Below the pieces are notes generated by a model. That model was not told where the DNA came from. It saw only the letters and a program-made list of their open reading frames with translations, and did not search any database. Below are positions 25,566 through 34,519 of a DNA stretch of 55,262 bases, piece after piece (the first letter of the stretch is position 1; every line of letters starts with the position of its first letter). Position numbers and translations under genes: made by a program. This stretch comes from Planctomycetia bacterium (GTDB lineage: Bacteria > Planctomycetota > Planctomycetia > Gemmatales > Gemmataceae), in the NCBI GenBank assembly GCA_005808665.1, contig SYLG01000094.1:1-55262 (forward strand), written 5' to 3'.

Positions 25566-26393
25566 GGGACCCTCATAGTTACTGGCAATAGGCCAAGGTT
25601 TCGACGAAATTCTCCCCGGAATTCATCATGACAACTATGGCACACATGCCGAAGATTGCACGCCAAAGGTGAAATCCTGTGGAGTTCCCTGATTTAAGCA
25701 ATCCATACTACTGGAAAAGCCTTCCCACCTTGGAGGGGAAAACCCCGGGTAAAGTAAAGGAAAATCATATTGCGGACACAAATGTCCTTTTGTTGGCCCA
25801 AAACGATAATAATGCTAACTGACGATAAAAAAGTAGTCCTAAAGCCAAAGAAATAGCAGATTGGCCATACTTTGGTTGGAATTGGAAAGGGGCTCCCGAT
25901 GGCCCGTTTTGCCAAGCCGGGAGGTTGGGACCCAACTCCCGATTTACGATTTTGCCGACAAGGACCCTAAAGATCAACACGATGGGACGCTTCGGCATTT
26001 GATTTTTGCCAAAGGAATTGGATACACCCGATGTGTTTCATGGTGATGGCACAGGCCATAGGGGACCTACCAGTGGAGGTCAAGGAGAAGCTGATTTCAA
26101 AGAGTACAGAGATTCAAAAAAAGGAGGAGATGACCATAAATATTTCCACCTAACCCCCAATCTCCGGGCCGACTTTTGCGAAATACTCTCTCAAACCAGC
26201 CTTTTATGGAAAGCAAGGATCGCAAAATAGTAATGAACATTTCTATTCGAATGACAGGGATACGGGGCAAGGATACCTTTTTTTTGGCACCCGACTATTC
26301 TGGTTTCTTGGGCCCTATCCATAAAATCACCAATCGATAAAAAAATCATTGGGCAGGATGCTCCCTTGAGCCAAACATTTTTCGGAGAAACCC
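25566..26393. other. 828-bp stretch without a convincing gene
   Basis: Both strands carry only short open frames. On the plus strand two overlapping frames (about 25861-26046 and 26006-26230) and a 37-codon frame at 26040-26153 have partly protein-like composition but no start with a ribosome site and no known motif, so a decayed gene is possible. A quasi-palindrome at 25918-25941 (CGGGAG(G)TTGGG, A, CCCAACTCCCG) could be an operator or hairpin. The stretch separates the minus-strand subtilase-like gene from the plus-strand HAD gene, so divergent promoters should lie here. Confidence 0.4.
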
Positions 26394-27083
26394 ATGGATG
26401 GCCCATCGGATAGTCCCATTTATCCGGCCTTGATCCTTTTTGATTTTGATGGAACACTGGCCGATAGTTATCCCGCCATCACCTCATCGGTAAATCATAC
26501 CCGCCTAGCCTTTGGCATGGCGCCTTTGGAAACAGATGTAGTCAAGCGCTTTGTTGGCCGGGGTCCCGAGTACCTGCTGGGGAATACGGTTCCCGGCGTG
26601 AATTACGAAGCAGCTTTTGCCCTTTACAAAGCCCATCACCCTACGGTTCTTGCTTCGGGGACAGTCCTTTTACCAGGCGTCCGGGAAGTGCTTGCCCAGC
26701 TGAAAAACAAGGGGGTTTTGCTTGGTATTTGCAGCAACAAACCTCGCCTTTTTACCCAATTGTTGGTTGGATACCTTCAACTCACCGACTTTTTTTCCTG
26801 GATCCTTGGGCCGGAAGATGTGGTCCATCGAAAACCCGCCCCTGATATGTTGATTGAAGGGTTAAAAAGGTCAGGCCTTGCCCCCGGACAGGTGCTTTAT
26901 GTGGGAGATATGTCCGTGGATGTCCAAACCGCCCGATCTGCGGGAATCCCCATTTGGGCGGTGGTAACGGGTTCCGAGACGGAAGCAGAAATCAAGGCGG
27001 CCGGTCCTGACCGGCTCTTTGATTCGATGGCAAACCTTTATCAAACGCTTTGCTCCGAAGGTTTTGGGTCTACCATTTCCTGA
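26394..27083 (+). CDS. HAD-superfamily phosphatase, phosphoglycolate phosphatase-like
   Basis: A 229-residue cytoplasmic haloacid-dehalogenase hydrolase. Motif I is LFDFDGTLADSYP (nucleophile Asp, general acid Asp), motif II GICSNKP, motif III lysine in VHRKPAPDML, and motif IV YVGDMSVDV. A helical cap between motifs I and II places it in the Gph/PGP subfamily, so phosphoglycolate or another small phosphomonoester is the likely substrate; specificity is not proved. GGAG precedes ATG 26394 at suitable spacing. The next gene, a sensor kinase, starts 18 nt after its stop, so the two are probably cotranscribed, though a functional link is not obvious. Confidence 0.85.
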   Translation: MDGPSDSPIYPALILFDFDGTLADSYPAITSSVNHTRLAFGMAPLETDVVKRFVGRGPEYLLGNTVPGVNYEAAFALYKAHHPTVLASGTVLLPGVREVLAQLKNKGVLLGICSNKPRLFTQLLVGYLQLTDFFSWILGPEDVVHRKPAPDMLIEGLKRSGLAPGQVLYVGDMSVDVQTARSAGIPIWAVVTGSETEAEIKAAGPDRLFDSMANLYQTLCSEGFGSTIS

Positions 27084-27101
27084 AGGGATGAGAACTCCAT
27101 T

Positions 27102-28904
27102 ATGGCCCGATTGATTGTTGTTCGTGGTATCGACGAAGGGAGTACCCATGAACTTGTTGGGGATTCGATGGTTTTGGGGAGGGATGGTTCCACTCCACTG
27201 CGTCTTCATGACACCGAAATTTCCCGTAAGCATGCGGTTTTTGAGTGCCAGGGAAATCATTGGAGGTTGCGTGATTTGGGTAGTGTCAACGGCACTCAAG
27301 TAAATGGACGCACCATCCAGGAGGTTCAGCTTCGCCCAGGTGATCAGATTCAAATGGGAAAAAGTGTCCTTGTTTACAGCGAACCCGGCCAAACCGTAGT
27401 CCAAAGTGACTTGGCGGAACGCATTCGGTTGGTAAGCCAAAAGGGGAAATCGGAGGAAATCGGAACCATTATCGGACGCTTGGAAGATTCGTTATATCCC
27501 TTGAATCCCGGCCAATGGACAGTTGGCGATTCAAAAAACCCCTCAGAAGGTGGGGAGGCACCCTGGCTTCGAACTGCCCTAACTCACCTTTCTGTCCTTT
27601 ATGAAACAAGCCGTGCGATTGGACAATTTTCAGACCTTGAGGATCTCCTGGACCGGATACTCAATTTGGTATTTACCACTTTGGGTGCCGACCGGGCTTG
27701 TATCCTGTTGGATCCCCAAACGGACCAATTGAGACCGGGGGAGCCACCCGATCCTACCAGACTTGTCCCTCGAGCGGTGAAAAATTTTGCCAATCAAGCT
27801 TCCTCGGAGGGCAAAAATGAGGCTCTTTTGGTGAGTCGGACCCTGCTTGACCATGTATTAACCAGACGGGAGGGGTTACTGGTTAACGATACCACCATGG
27901 ATAGTCGATTCCAGCAGGCTCAAAGCATAGTAGCAAACCGTGTTCGCGAGATTTTGTGTGTTCCCATGTTGGGCCGCCATGAACTGGTTGGCGTCCTTTA
28001 TGCGGATCGCCTGGCACCTGAAGGGGCAGGCCTTCCCAATCCCGTTCCCGGCTTCAACATGGACCATCTTCGGGTGGCCGGGGCCATCGCTCATCAAGCG
28101 GCTTTGGCCGTTGAGGAATCCAAGCATTATGAGGCCATGATTCAATCCGAAAGGTTAGCGGCTGTGGGCCAAACCATGGCCGGTGTTTCCCATCATATCA
28201 AAAACATCCTCCAAGGGCTTAAAAGTGGTGGTGAAATCCTTTCCATGGGCATTGGTTCCAGGGATTGGGAATTGGTTACCCAAGGTTGGAAAATTGTCGA
28301 ACGCAACCAAACCAGGATTTACGATCTGGTTATGGATATGCTTGGGTATTCCAAAGAGCGCGAACCCGTTCGTCTCCCTTGTGATCTGGAAAAAATTGCC
28401 AGGGAGATTGTGGAATTGGAATCGTCTTTGGCAAAAGAGCGCGGAATCCAACTGACTTTGCTTTCCTGCTTGGGGATGCCGATGGTCGAGGCCGATGCCG
28501 AGGAAATCCACCGTGCACTCCTTAACCTGGTAACCAACGCCTTGGACGCTTCCCAGGAAGCGGAACACCCCCAAGTGGAGGTTGAATTGGGGGTTGAGTC
28601 TGGGGGAATGGCGATCCTTTTTGTCAGGGATAACGGAATGGGGATTTCTCCAGGGGATACCGAAGCCATTTTTCGCCCCTTTTTCAGCACAAAGGGATCG
28701 CGAGGCACTGGTTTGGGCCTTCCCCTCAGCCGAAAAATCCTGCGGGAACACGGGGGTGATTTGACTGTGATTAGCGAGCTGGGCCGCCAAACCGAATTTC
28801 GCATCCGGTTACCGATTCGTTCGGCTTCCATGGAAACCGGGACACCCATGAACCCAACCATGGCCCCTTCCACAAAAGTCATGTCCACCCCGTTCAAACC
28901 CTAA
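27102..28904 (+). CDS. FHA-GAF sensor histidine kinase
   Basis: A soluble 600-residue histidine kinase. Residues 1-95 form an FHA phosphothreonine-binding domain (LGRDGSTPLRL, ISRKHAVFE, GSVNGTQVNG, GDQIQMG). Residues about 165-330 are a GAF domain (LSVLYETSRAIGQFSDLEDLLDRIL to HQAALAVEESKHYEAM). The kinase core has an H-box VSHHIKNILQGLKSG, then N-box NLVTNALDA, DNGMGI and GTGLGLPLSRKILREHGG. No membrane segment or receiver domain is present. The FHA domain implies that serine/threonine phosphorylation signals feed into the two-component kinase, a design common in planctomycetes and myxobacteria. No response regulator gene is adjacent. The start is ATG 27102, 18 nt after the HAD gene. The C-terminal Met/Thr/Pro-rich tail is of low complexity. 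Confidence 0.92.
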   Translation: MARLIVVRGIDEGSTHELVGDSMVLGRDGSTPLRLHDTEISRKHAVFECQGNHWRLRDLGSVNGTQVNGRTIQEVQLRPGDQIQMGKSVLVYSEPGQTVVQSDLAERIRLVSQKGKSEEIGTIIGRLEDSLYPLNPGQWTVGDSKNPSEGGEAPWLRTALTHLSVLYETSRAIGQFSDLEDLLDRILNLVFTTLGADRACILLDPQTDQLRPGEPPDPTRLVPRAVKNFANQASSEGKNEALLVSRTLLDHVLTRREGLLVNDTTMDSRFQQAQSIVANRVREILCVPMLGRHELVGVLYADRLAPEGAGLPNPVPGFNMDHLRVAGAIAHQAALAVEESKHYEAMIQSERLAAVGQTMAGVSHHIKNILQGLKSGGEILSMGIGSRDWELVTQGWKIVERNQTRIYDLVMDMLGYSKEREPVRLPCDLEKIAREIVELESSLAKERGIQLTLLSCLGMPMVEADAEEIHRALLNLVTNALDASQEAEHPQVEVELGVESGGMAILFVRDNGMGISPGDTEAIFRPFFSTKGSRGTGLGLPLSRKILREHGGDLTVISELGRQTEFRIRLPIRSASMETGTPMNPTMAPSTKVMSTPFKP

Positions 28905-29227
28905 TTCCGGGCGGGCCTGTATGTCGTGAACCCCCGTTTTTACCACCATAATCCAAATTTATCCTCCGAACATTCCATTTTGGACTGTTTTCAACCGCGG
29001 TCACTAACCTGAAACATCCGTTTTTTGAACCAATACTTTCCGGGTGGCCTTTAATTGTTAAAGCCAACCTGACCGGAACAATTTGCTTTTTCAGAAATTC
29101 TTTCCACCGTTTTGCCCGAAAGACCCGGCGGATGCGGTTTTTTTATTGGATCTTTGGAATTCCTTGGGAGAATGGAAACCACACTCCCAAAAGGGGAGGC
29201 TGAGTTTTTCACCCAAGAGTCGTCATC
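28905..29227. other. 323-bp intergenic region
   Basis: No gene is seen on either strand. A short imperfect hairpin, GGC(C)TTTAA-ttg-TTAAAGCC type, lies at about 29046-29065. A T7 run at about 29139-29145 follows a weak GC-rich stem. This could include the kinase gene's end signal and the promoter of the BON-domain gene, but no promoter boxes stand out. Confidence 0.35.
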
Positions 29228-30109
29228 GTGGCGGGCTACTTTCAAAAAGCGAATGCCATTTGCCTGGTGTTAATGACCGGGATGGGTGGCACCCTAACCG
29301 CCTTTGAGGATGCCGGCTCCAAGGAGCCTATTCGCCTACCTGTTTTGCCTGGGTTGATCATGCTATCCTGTGACCAAAACATGGAACGGACCCTGTTGAT
29401 CCGCCGTGCGTTTCAAGAGGACAAGGAGCTTGGCCCCCACAACCTTTGCATCCGGTATAAGGACGGTTTGGTTACTTTGTGGGGCCCAGTCGAACGGCGG
29501 GCCCTGATTGATATTGCTCGAAAAAAGGCTTCCCTTCAAAAAGGTGTCGTGGAGGTTCGCTCAGAATTGTACCTTGGGCGAAGCGGGAATAGATCCGTTG
29601 GCCCACCCTCCTCCGGTTTGCCTTTTGAGCAACCTGTCCGGGTCCAGGCGGCCTCACCTAATCCTGAAACAGGGGCTCTTCCCTCCCAGTCCTTACGGGA
29701 AGACCATACCAAAAAAGTTGGATTGGAATCGGGAAGGGGAGCTCCTTTTTTACCACCTCTCCTAATCGCCTCCGGTGGGCCCCCGGCGGGAGTCCAGATT
29801 CTGGAAAAAGATGAGGTTCCACCCAAAGCCCCTGTATTTGTACCGCTAAGTTTTGGGGGAATTGGGCCAATGGAAAATCCTCGCAAGCCTATTTCCGGAC
29901 CCAAGATTCCTGCCCTTGACATATCGGAAGAGCTGGCCCGCCTTCGTGGCAGTCAGGCCAGATTCGGAAGTATCCAATGGATTCGACGGGGGAATCATTT
30001 GTTCATTGTTGTCCCTGGGGCAGATTTGGCAGCAGGATCGGAGTTTAGCAATTTGGCTCGGCAAATCCCTGGAGTCGATTCGGTTTCCGTTCTCATGAAC
30101 ACCAGATAA
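29228..30109 (+). CDS. Exported BON-domain protein
   Basis: A 293-residue protein starting at GTG 29228. The first 25 residues look like a signal peptide (AICLVLMTGMGGTLTA), so it is probably exported. A BON domain, thought to bind phospholipid or membrane surfaces, is visible at about residues 52-115 (ERTLLIRRAFQEDKELGPHNLCIRYKDGLVTLWGPVERRALIDIARKKASLQKGVVEVRSEL). A Pro/Gly/Ser-rich linker follows. The C-terminal 60 residues (RFGSIQWIRRGNHLFIVVPGADLAAGSEFSNLARQIPGVDSVSVLM) have the pattern of a second, divergent BON-like unit. The function is probably in the cell envelope. It is monocistronic or first before a nucleotidyltransferase 108 nt away. Confidence 0.75.
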   Translation: MAGYFQKANAICLVLMTGMGGTLTAFEDAGSKEPIRLPVLPGLIMLSCDQNMERTLLIRRAFQEDKELGPHNLCIRYKDGLVTLWGPVERRALIDIARKKASLQKGVVEVRSELYLGRSGNRSVGPPSSGLPFEQPVRVQAASPNPETGALPSQSLREDHTKKVGLESGRGAPFLPPLLIASGGPPAGVQILEKDEVPPKAPVFVPLSFGGIGPMENPRKPISGPKIPALDISEELARLRGSQARFGSIQWIRRGNHLFIVVPGADLAAGSEFSNLARQIPGVDSVSVLMNTR

Positions 30110-30217
30110 TCCCCAAGGCAATGAAAGTGGCCCATTTTCCCCAAATGGTTGGCCAGTGCCGGTTTTGATAGAATTTCCCTGAAGCTTGAGGTTGCTTTGA
30201 ATTAGGGGATTATTGGG

Positions 30218-30952
30218 ATGACTCCACTTCGTGGTATCGTGCTGGCCGGTGGGAAGGGAACGAGGCTTGGAGAACTGACCAGGGTCACTAATAAACATTT
30301 ACTTCCCGTTGGCCCCTATCCCATGGTCTATTTTCCCCTGAAAAAATTGGCGGGGGTTGGCCTTGGTGACATTCTCCTTGTTTCGGGTACAGAACATATG
30401 GGGGATTTCGTTGAACTCCTGGGTTCTGGCAAGGACCACGGCTGTCAAATCACCTACAAAGTTCAGGACGAAGCAGGAGGCATTGCCCAGGCCCTTGGTT
30501 TGGCAAGACTTTTTTCCCATGGAGCCAGATCGCTGGTGATCCTCGGGGATAACATTTTCGAGGATTCCCTTCACGACCTTGTTGCGGAAGCTGAAAAACA
30601 GCCAAACGATGCCTTCGTCCTCCTCAAGGAGGTTCCCGATCCACAGCGTTATGGGGTAGCTGAAATCCAGGAGGGCCGCATTGTCGGTATTGAGGAAAAA
30701 CCAAAAGTCCCCAAAAGCAAAATGGCTGTGGCGGGGATTTACCTTTATCCTGCGGATGTCTATGAGGTGATACGAACCTTGAAACCGTCCCATCGGGGCG
30801 AGTTGGAAATCACCGATGTCAACAAATTTTACCTTAGCCAGGGGCGGCTTCGTAGTCGTCCTTTAAAAGGCTATTGGACGGATGCGGGAACCCCTGAGTC
30901 ATTGGGCCATGCCAACGATTTGGTCAGGAATTCCATGCCCCGCTTTGTTTAG
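30218..30952 (+). CDS. Sugar-1-phosphate nucleotidyltransferase, RmlA-like
   Basis: A 244-residue nucleotidyltransferase that joins NTP and sugar-1-phosphate to make NDP-sugar plus pyrophosphate. The N-terminal signature LAGGKGTRLGELTRVTNKHLLPV and the metal-binding LGDNIFED are those of glucose-1-phosphate thymidylyltransferases. YGVAEIQEGRIVGIEEKPK, AGIYLYPADVYEVI, RGELEITDVN and YWTDAGTPESL complete the fold. It is shorter than classical RmlA (about 290 residues), so it lacks the C-terminal extension that forms the allosteric site. dTTP use is likely but not certain. No rmlB, rmlC or rmlD is nearby. The gene probably supplies activated sugar for envelope glycans; a GtrB-like glycosyltransferase lies 7 kb on. 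The ATG follows a GGGG-rich stretch. Confidence 0.85.
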   Translation: MTPLRGIVLAGGKGTRLGELTRVTNKHLLPVGPYPMVYFPLKKLAGVGLGDILLVSGTEHMGDFVELLGSGKDHGCQITYKVQDEAGGIAQALGLARLFSHGARSLVILGDNIFEDSLHDLVAEAEKQPNDAFVLLKEVPDPQRYGVAEIQEGRIVGIEEKPKVPKSKMAVAGIYLYPADVYEVIRTLKPSHRGELEITDVNKFYLSQGRLRSRPLKGYWTDAGTPESLGHANDLVRNSMPRFV

Positions 30953-30980
30953 GGCAAATGGACCGGGACTAGGTGGTTTC

Positions 30981-32138
30981 ATGGGATGGGATGCTTGGAT
31001 TTTTGCATTTTTGGTCCTTCTCGGTCATAGTCAGTTGGTGGTTTTCCTTCACAACAGAATGTATAGTCTTGCAGTTGACCACAAAACAACCGACCGAATT
31101 CAACTGGTTCATTTTTTGTGGCTTTGCATTGGGCCCATAACCCTATATTTCCTTTGGTCAGGTCAGGTCCCAAGTCCACAAACCACCGATCCCGAATGGT
31201 TTCGGTCGCTTCTTTGGGGATTGGCGGCGGTTGGCTTGATCGGCCCTCCCATGGACATTTACCTTCGTTCCATCCGAAGGAAAATGGCACCGGCTTCCAC
31301 TCGAAGCCCATTGCAAGCCACAATAGTAGGACATCCAGGAAATTATGTCAGCTCCGGGATTTGGGGACAAATCGCCCAAATACCAGGAAACCGGTCCCTC
31401 TATCCCATTCTTGAGTGTTCCGAGGTTCCAATTGCAGGATTGCCTTTGGCACTGGATGGGTTAACGGTTCTTCATTTGAGCGACCTACATATCAAAAAAA
31501 CTCCCAACCGTCTCTTTTTTGAGACCGTGGCGGAAGAACTGGCCAAATTGGAACCTGATCTGATTTGTTTGACTGGAGACCTGGTGGAAAAGGGTGGAAG
31601 CGCTCATGCCGATGTGTTTCGGTCTTTTCTCAAACGCTTAAGGTATCTTGAGGCGGGTTTGGCCATTTTGGGCAACCATGATTTTTGGCACTCAACCAAA
31701 CCAACGCTAAACATTCTTGAGGATTTGGGGTACCTGCACCTTGGCAACAAAAAGAGTACAATTCGAATTCGTAATACCAATGTATCCCTTTGGGGTTTGG
31801 AATATCCATGGAATTCGGAATTACCCGAGGGTTGGAAACAACCCTTTGAAGAATGGACCCTTTGTCTTTCCCACACACCGGACCATTTTTCGCGGTTTGC
31901 CCGCCTGGGCAAAGGACTGATGTTGGCCGGCCATGTTCATGGTGGTCAGATCCGGGTACCTTTTTTCGGCCCCGTGATCATGCCTAGTGCTTATGGACGG
32001 ACCTTTGACCAAGGTTGGTTTCGGCGAAAAAATGCTTATCTTCATGTCAGCCAAGGCCTGGGCGGAGGTCACCCCATTCGTTTTGGTTGTTCCCCCGGGG
32101 CTAGTCTCATTACCCTGAAGGCATCCAGCGAAACCTAA
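30981..32138 (+). CDS. Membrane-associated metallophosphatase
   Basis: A 385-residue protein with three or so hydrophobic N-terminal segments (WIFAFLVLLGHSQLVVFL, FLWLCIGPITLYFLW, LLWGLAAVGLIG) followed by a calcineurin-like phosphoesterase domain. The catalytic motifs are HLSDLHIKK, LTGDLVEKGG, LGNHDFWH, CLSHTPD and AGHVHGGQIRVP. This arrangement matches the YkuE-type phosphodiesterases that attack lipid-linked or cell-envelope phosphoesters (for example UDP-diacylglucosamine hydrolase relatives). The substrate is inferred only. ATG 30981 follows AGGTGG; the frame is open further upstream but overlaps the preceding gene. It is 28 nt after the nucleotidyltransferase, so both may belong to an envelope-biosynthesis transcript. 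Confidence 0.85.
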   Translation: MGWDAWIFAFLVLLGHSQLVVFLHNRMYSLAVDHKTTDRIQLVHFLWLCIGPITLYFLWSGQVPSPQTTDPEWFRSLLWGLAAVGLIGPPMDIYLRSIRRKMAPASTRSPLQATIVGHPGNYVSSGIWGQIAQIPGNRSLYPILECSEVPIAGLPLALDGLTVLHLSDLHIKKTPNRLFFETVAEELAKLEPDLICLTGDLVEKGGSAHADVFRSFLKRLRYLEAGLAILGNHDFWHSTKPTLNILEDLGYLHLGNKKSTIRIRNTNVSLWGLEYPWNSELPEGWKQPFEEWTLCLSHTPDHFSRFARLGKGLMLAGHVHGGQIRVPFFGPVIMPSAYGRTFDQGWFRRKNAYLHVSQGLGGGHPIRFGCSPGASLITLKASSET

Positions 32139-32295
32139 ACCATCATTCTCCCTCCTGCGAAAAGTCAATTGCCCGTGGCTATTGAATTGCCATTGAACCT
32201 GCTCTTTTCTGGCAAGGATCCGGATTCATTCTAAGCTAGTCGGAAGAGCTTTTGTATCGGACCATTTGCATTGTTCGAAGGGCGTGTTGTTGGGC

Positions 32296-32616
32296 ATGAC
32301 TGAACCACAAGAAATCCATCCCTCTGGTGCCACGGAAGTCCTGGACCAGCCTAAAGTCGTGAGCTATAAACCCTGGAATGTGATTCTTCTCAATGATGAC
32401 CACCACTCGATGCCCTTTGTTGTAACAGTGGTTCAAAAGGTCATCCGGTGCGATTTAAACCATGCCACCAGAATCATGGCCGAGGCACACCTCCATGGAA
32501 GGGCCATCCTGTTCACAGGTTGTTTGGAACAGGCGGAACTCAAACAGGAACAGGTATTTTCAATTCCTGAGGGCTCCATTGGGCCTTTAGGTTGCGTATT
32601 GGAGCAGGCGGTTTAG
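32296..32616 (+). CDS. clpS: ATP-dependent Clp protease adaptor ClpS
   Basis: A 106-residue adaptor that delivers proteins with destabilising N-terminal residues to ClpAP/ClpCP. The core reads PWNVILLNDDHHSMPFVVTVVQKVIRCDLNHATRIMAEAHLHGRAILFTGCLEQAELKQEQVF. The N-degron pocket residues are retained: the Asn-Asp-Asp cluster, the gatekeeper-like Met after it, and the pocket His in EAHLHG. The end (PLGCVLEQA) parallels the conserved ClpS C-terminus. The N-terminal 25 residues form the flexible tail that enters the unfoldase. ATG 32296 is chosen as it gives the usual tail length. No clpA or clpP gene is adjacent. It starts 157 nt after the metallophosphatase and is followed closely by a sugar isomerase gene. 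Confidence 0.85.
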   Translation: MTEPQEIHPSGATEVLDQPKVVSYKPWNVILLNDDHHSMPFVVTVVQKVIRCDLNHATRIMAEAHLHGRAILFTGCLEQAELKQEQVFSIPEGSIGPLGCVLEQAV

Positions 32617-32651
32617 GGATGTTTTGGACAAATAGTGGAAAGGCGGGTTTT

Positions 32652-33497
32652 ATGGCGATTTCTCCCCTCGAAATAGGCGTTTGTTCTTGGTCCCTTCAGG
32701 TAACCAGCATTCCCGAGCTTAAAGGATTTATGGATTTACTTGGAATGAAAGCGGTGCAAATTGCCTGTGGTGATCCCCATCATGCATCCTGGGAAGAGGG
32801 AGACGAAATGCCCAAGGTCGCTTTGGCAGCCGGTTTGGTCATGACCGGAACCATGCTTGGATTTCCCGGGGAGGATTACACCACCCCGGCGACCATTCAA
32901 AAAACCGGAGGCTTTGGCGATCCCGCTACCCGGCCAGAACGCCTTGCCAGGCTCGAATGGGCCTTGGCCCGTACCCGAGCCCTTGGCCTCAAGGATATGA
33001 TGCTCCACGCTGGTTTCCTGCCTGACCCAAAGGATCCCTCCCGCAGGGCATTCCTTGACACCCTGGGCGAGGCGGCATCACTGGCCAAGGCCAAGGGGAT
33101 TACCCTTGCCTTCGAAACTGGTCAGGAAACCGCAGATTTATTGCTTGAAACCATGAAAGATTTGGCCTGCGACAATTTGCGTATCAACTTTGACCCGGCC
33201 AATATGCTTCTCTACGATAAAGGCGATCCCATTAGGGCTGTAGAAATTTTGGGGCCCTACATCCAGTCCGTTCATGTCAAGGATGCCTTTCGTCCCCAGG
33301 CAGTGGGTGAATGGGGCACCGAGGTTCCCCTGGGCCAAGGAGAAGTCGGAATGGAAAAGTTTCTTCGTGGATTAAAAATGGCGGGTTACACCGGAGCCCT
33401 TTGTATCGAACGCGAGGTTGGTAATCAGGCGGCGAGATTCGCCGATATTTCAAACGGTGCCAAACATCTGCAAAATGTGTTAGCGGGGTTGGCGTAA
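32652..33497 (+). CDS. TIM-barrel sugar phosphate isomerase/epimerase family protein
   Basis: A 281-residue xylose-isomerase-like TIM barrel (AP endonuclease 2 family). Signs are the N-terminal LEIGVCSWSLQV, the metal-ligand segments LAFETGQETADLLLETM and NLRINFDPANMLLY, then VHVKDAFRP and the C-terminal YTGALCIEREVGNQAARF. Such enzymes isomerise or epimerise sugars, inositols or hydroxypyruvate. The substrate cannot be read from sequence. ATG 32652 has AAAGGCGGG upstream; an in-frame ATG at 32619 would add 11 residues. It lies 35 nt after clpS and 2 nt before the TTG of the ABC ATPase, so these genes form a tight plus-strand cluster. Confidence 0.85.
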   Translation: MAISPLEIGVCSWSLQVTSIPELKGFMDLLGMKAVQIACGDPHHASWEEGDEMPKVALAAGLVMTGTMLGFPGEDYTTPATIQKTGGFGDPATRPERLARLEWALARTRALGLKDMMLHAGFLPDPKDPSRRAFLDTLGEAASLAKAKGITLAFETGQETADLLLETMKDLACDNLRINFDPANMLLYDKGDPIRAVEILGPYIQSVHVKDAFRPQAVGEWGTEVPLGQGEVGMEKFLRGLKMAGYTGALCIEREVGNQAARFADISNGAKHLQNVLAGLA

Positions 33498-33499
33498 CC

Positions 33500-34519
33500 T
33501 TGGCAGATAATCCACCCAAACCGATCATCGAAATTAGCCAGCTCCATCGTACCTACCTTGTTCAGGACAAGTCGCCTGGTTTTTGGGCGGGGATTAAGTC
33601 CCTTTGGAATAGAAAATACAAAACGGTGGAAGCGGTAAAAGGCGTTTCCTTTTCCATTCAAGCGGGTGAAATGGTTGGGTTTTTGGGCCCCAATGGGGCC
33701 GGTAAAACCACCACACTCAAGATGCTCTCGGGACTGATTTATCCCACCTCAGGGTCGGCGACGGTGATGGGCTATGTTCCCTGGCAACGGGACGATGCTT
33801 TTCGCCGGTCATTTTCCCTGGTTATGGGCCAAAAAAACCAGCTTTGGTGGGACCTTCCTGCGGCGGACAGTTTTGAACTTCACCGCGAAGTGTATTCTTT
33901 GGAAAAGGATCGTTTTGAAAAAACTTTGGGTCAGTTGATCGAACTATTCGGCGTGGAAAAGCTGGCCCGACAGCCTGTTCGGGAACTTTCCCTTGGCGAA
34001 CGAATGAAAATGGAGTTGATTGCCTCCCTTTTGCATGAACCCCGTGTCCTTCTTCTGGATGAACCAACGATTGGGCTTGATGTCGTTGCCCAAATTGCCA
34101 TTCAAAGGTGCCTAAGGGAGTATAACCAGAGCCGGGGGGCAACCATCATGCTTACCAGCCATTACATGAAGGATGTGGAAGCCCTTTGTGAAAGGGTTTT
34201 GGTGATTGCCCGAGGTTCATTGATTCATGATGGGAAACTTTCCGGATTGGTGGAGCGATTTGGTCAGGAAAAACTCCTCAGATTGCATTTCGAGGGAACG
34301 GCTCCCCCGGATTGGGTGACCCAACTTGGCCCGGCGGATATTCAGGGGCCCATAGTTCAAATGCGACTAGGTCGTTCCGAGGTTGCTTCCGTGGTGGGCC
34401 GGATTCTATCGCATGGGGGCCTTATCGACTTGGGCGTCCAGGATCCCCCGTTGGAAGAGGTGATTGCCAAACTGTATGCGGAAGATTCCGAGGATGCCAA
34501 GGCGGGTCTCAATGAATAG
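33500..34519 (+). CDS. ABC exporter ATP-binding protein, COG4586 type
   Basis: A 339-residue ABC ATPase. Walker A is GPNGAGKTT (about residue 64), the signature is ELSLGERMKMEL, Walker B LLLDEPTIGLD, and the switch histidine is in LTSH. The long leader before Walker A (YLVQDKSPGFWAGIKSLWNRKYKTVEAVKGVSF) and the C-terminal domain are typical of COG4586, which pairs with two DUF990-like permeases. It starts with TTG two bases past the previous stop. The next gene begins inside its last codons (8-nt overlap), so subunit synthesis is coupled. The exported substrate is unknown; drugs or lipids are the usual guess for such NatA/DrrA-like systems. Confidence 0.92.
   Translation: MADNPPKPIIEISQLHRTYLVQDKSPGFWAGIKSLWNRKYKTVEAVKGVSFSIQAGEMVGFLGPNGAGKTTTLKMLSGLIYPTSGSATVMGYVPWQRDDAFRRSFSLVMGQKNQLWWDLPAADSFELHREVYSLEKDRFEKTLGQLIELFGVEKLARQPVRELSLGERMKMELIASLLHEPRVLLLDEPTIGLDVVAQIAIQRCLREYNQSRGATIMLTSHYMKDVEALCERVLVIARGSLIHDGKLSGLVERFGQEKLLRLHFEGTAPPDWVTQLGPADIQGPIVQMRLGRSEVASVVGRILSHGGLIDLGVQDPPLEEVIAKLYAEDSEDAKAGLNE

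Noticed and set aside
26040-26153. 37-codon frame MVMAQAIGDLPVEVKEKL..
   Set aside because: Protein-like in composition but too short, with no ribosome site and no family; kept only as a note under the intergenic entry.
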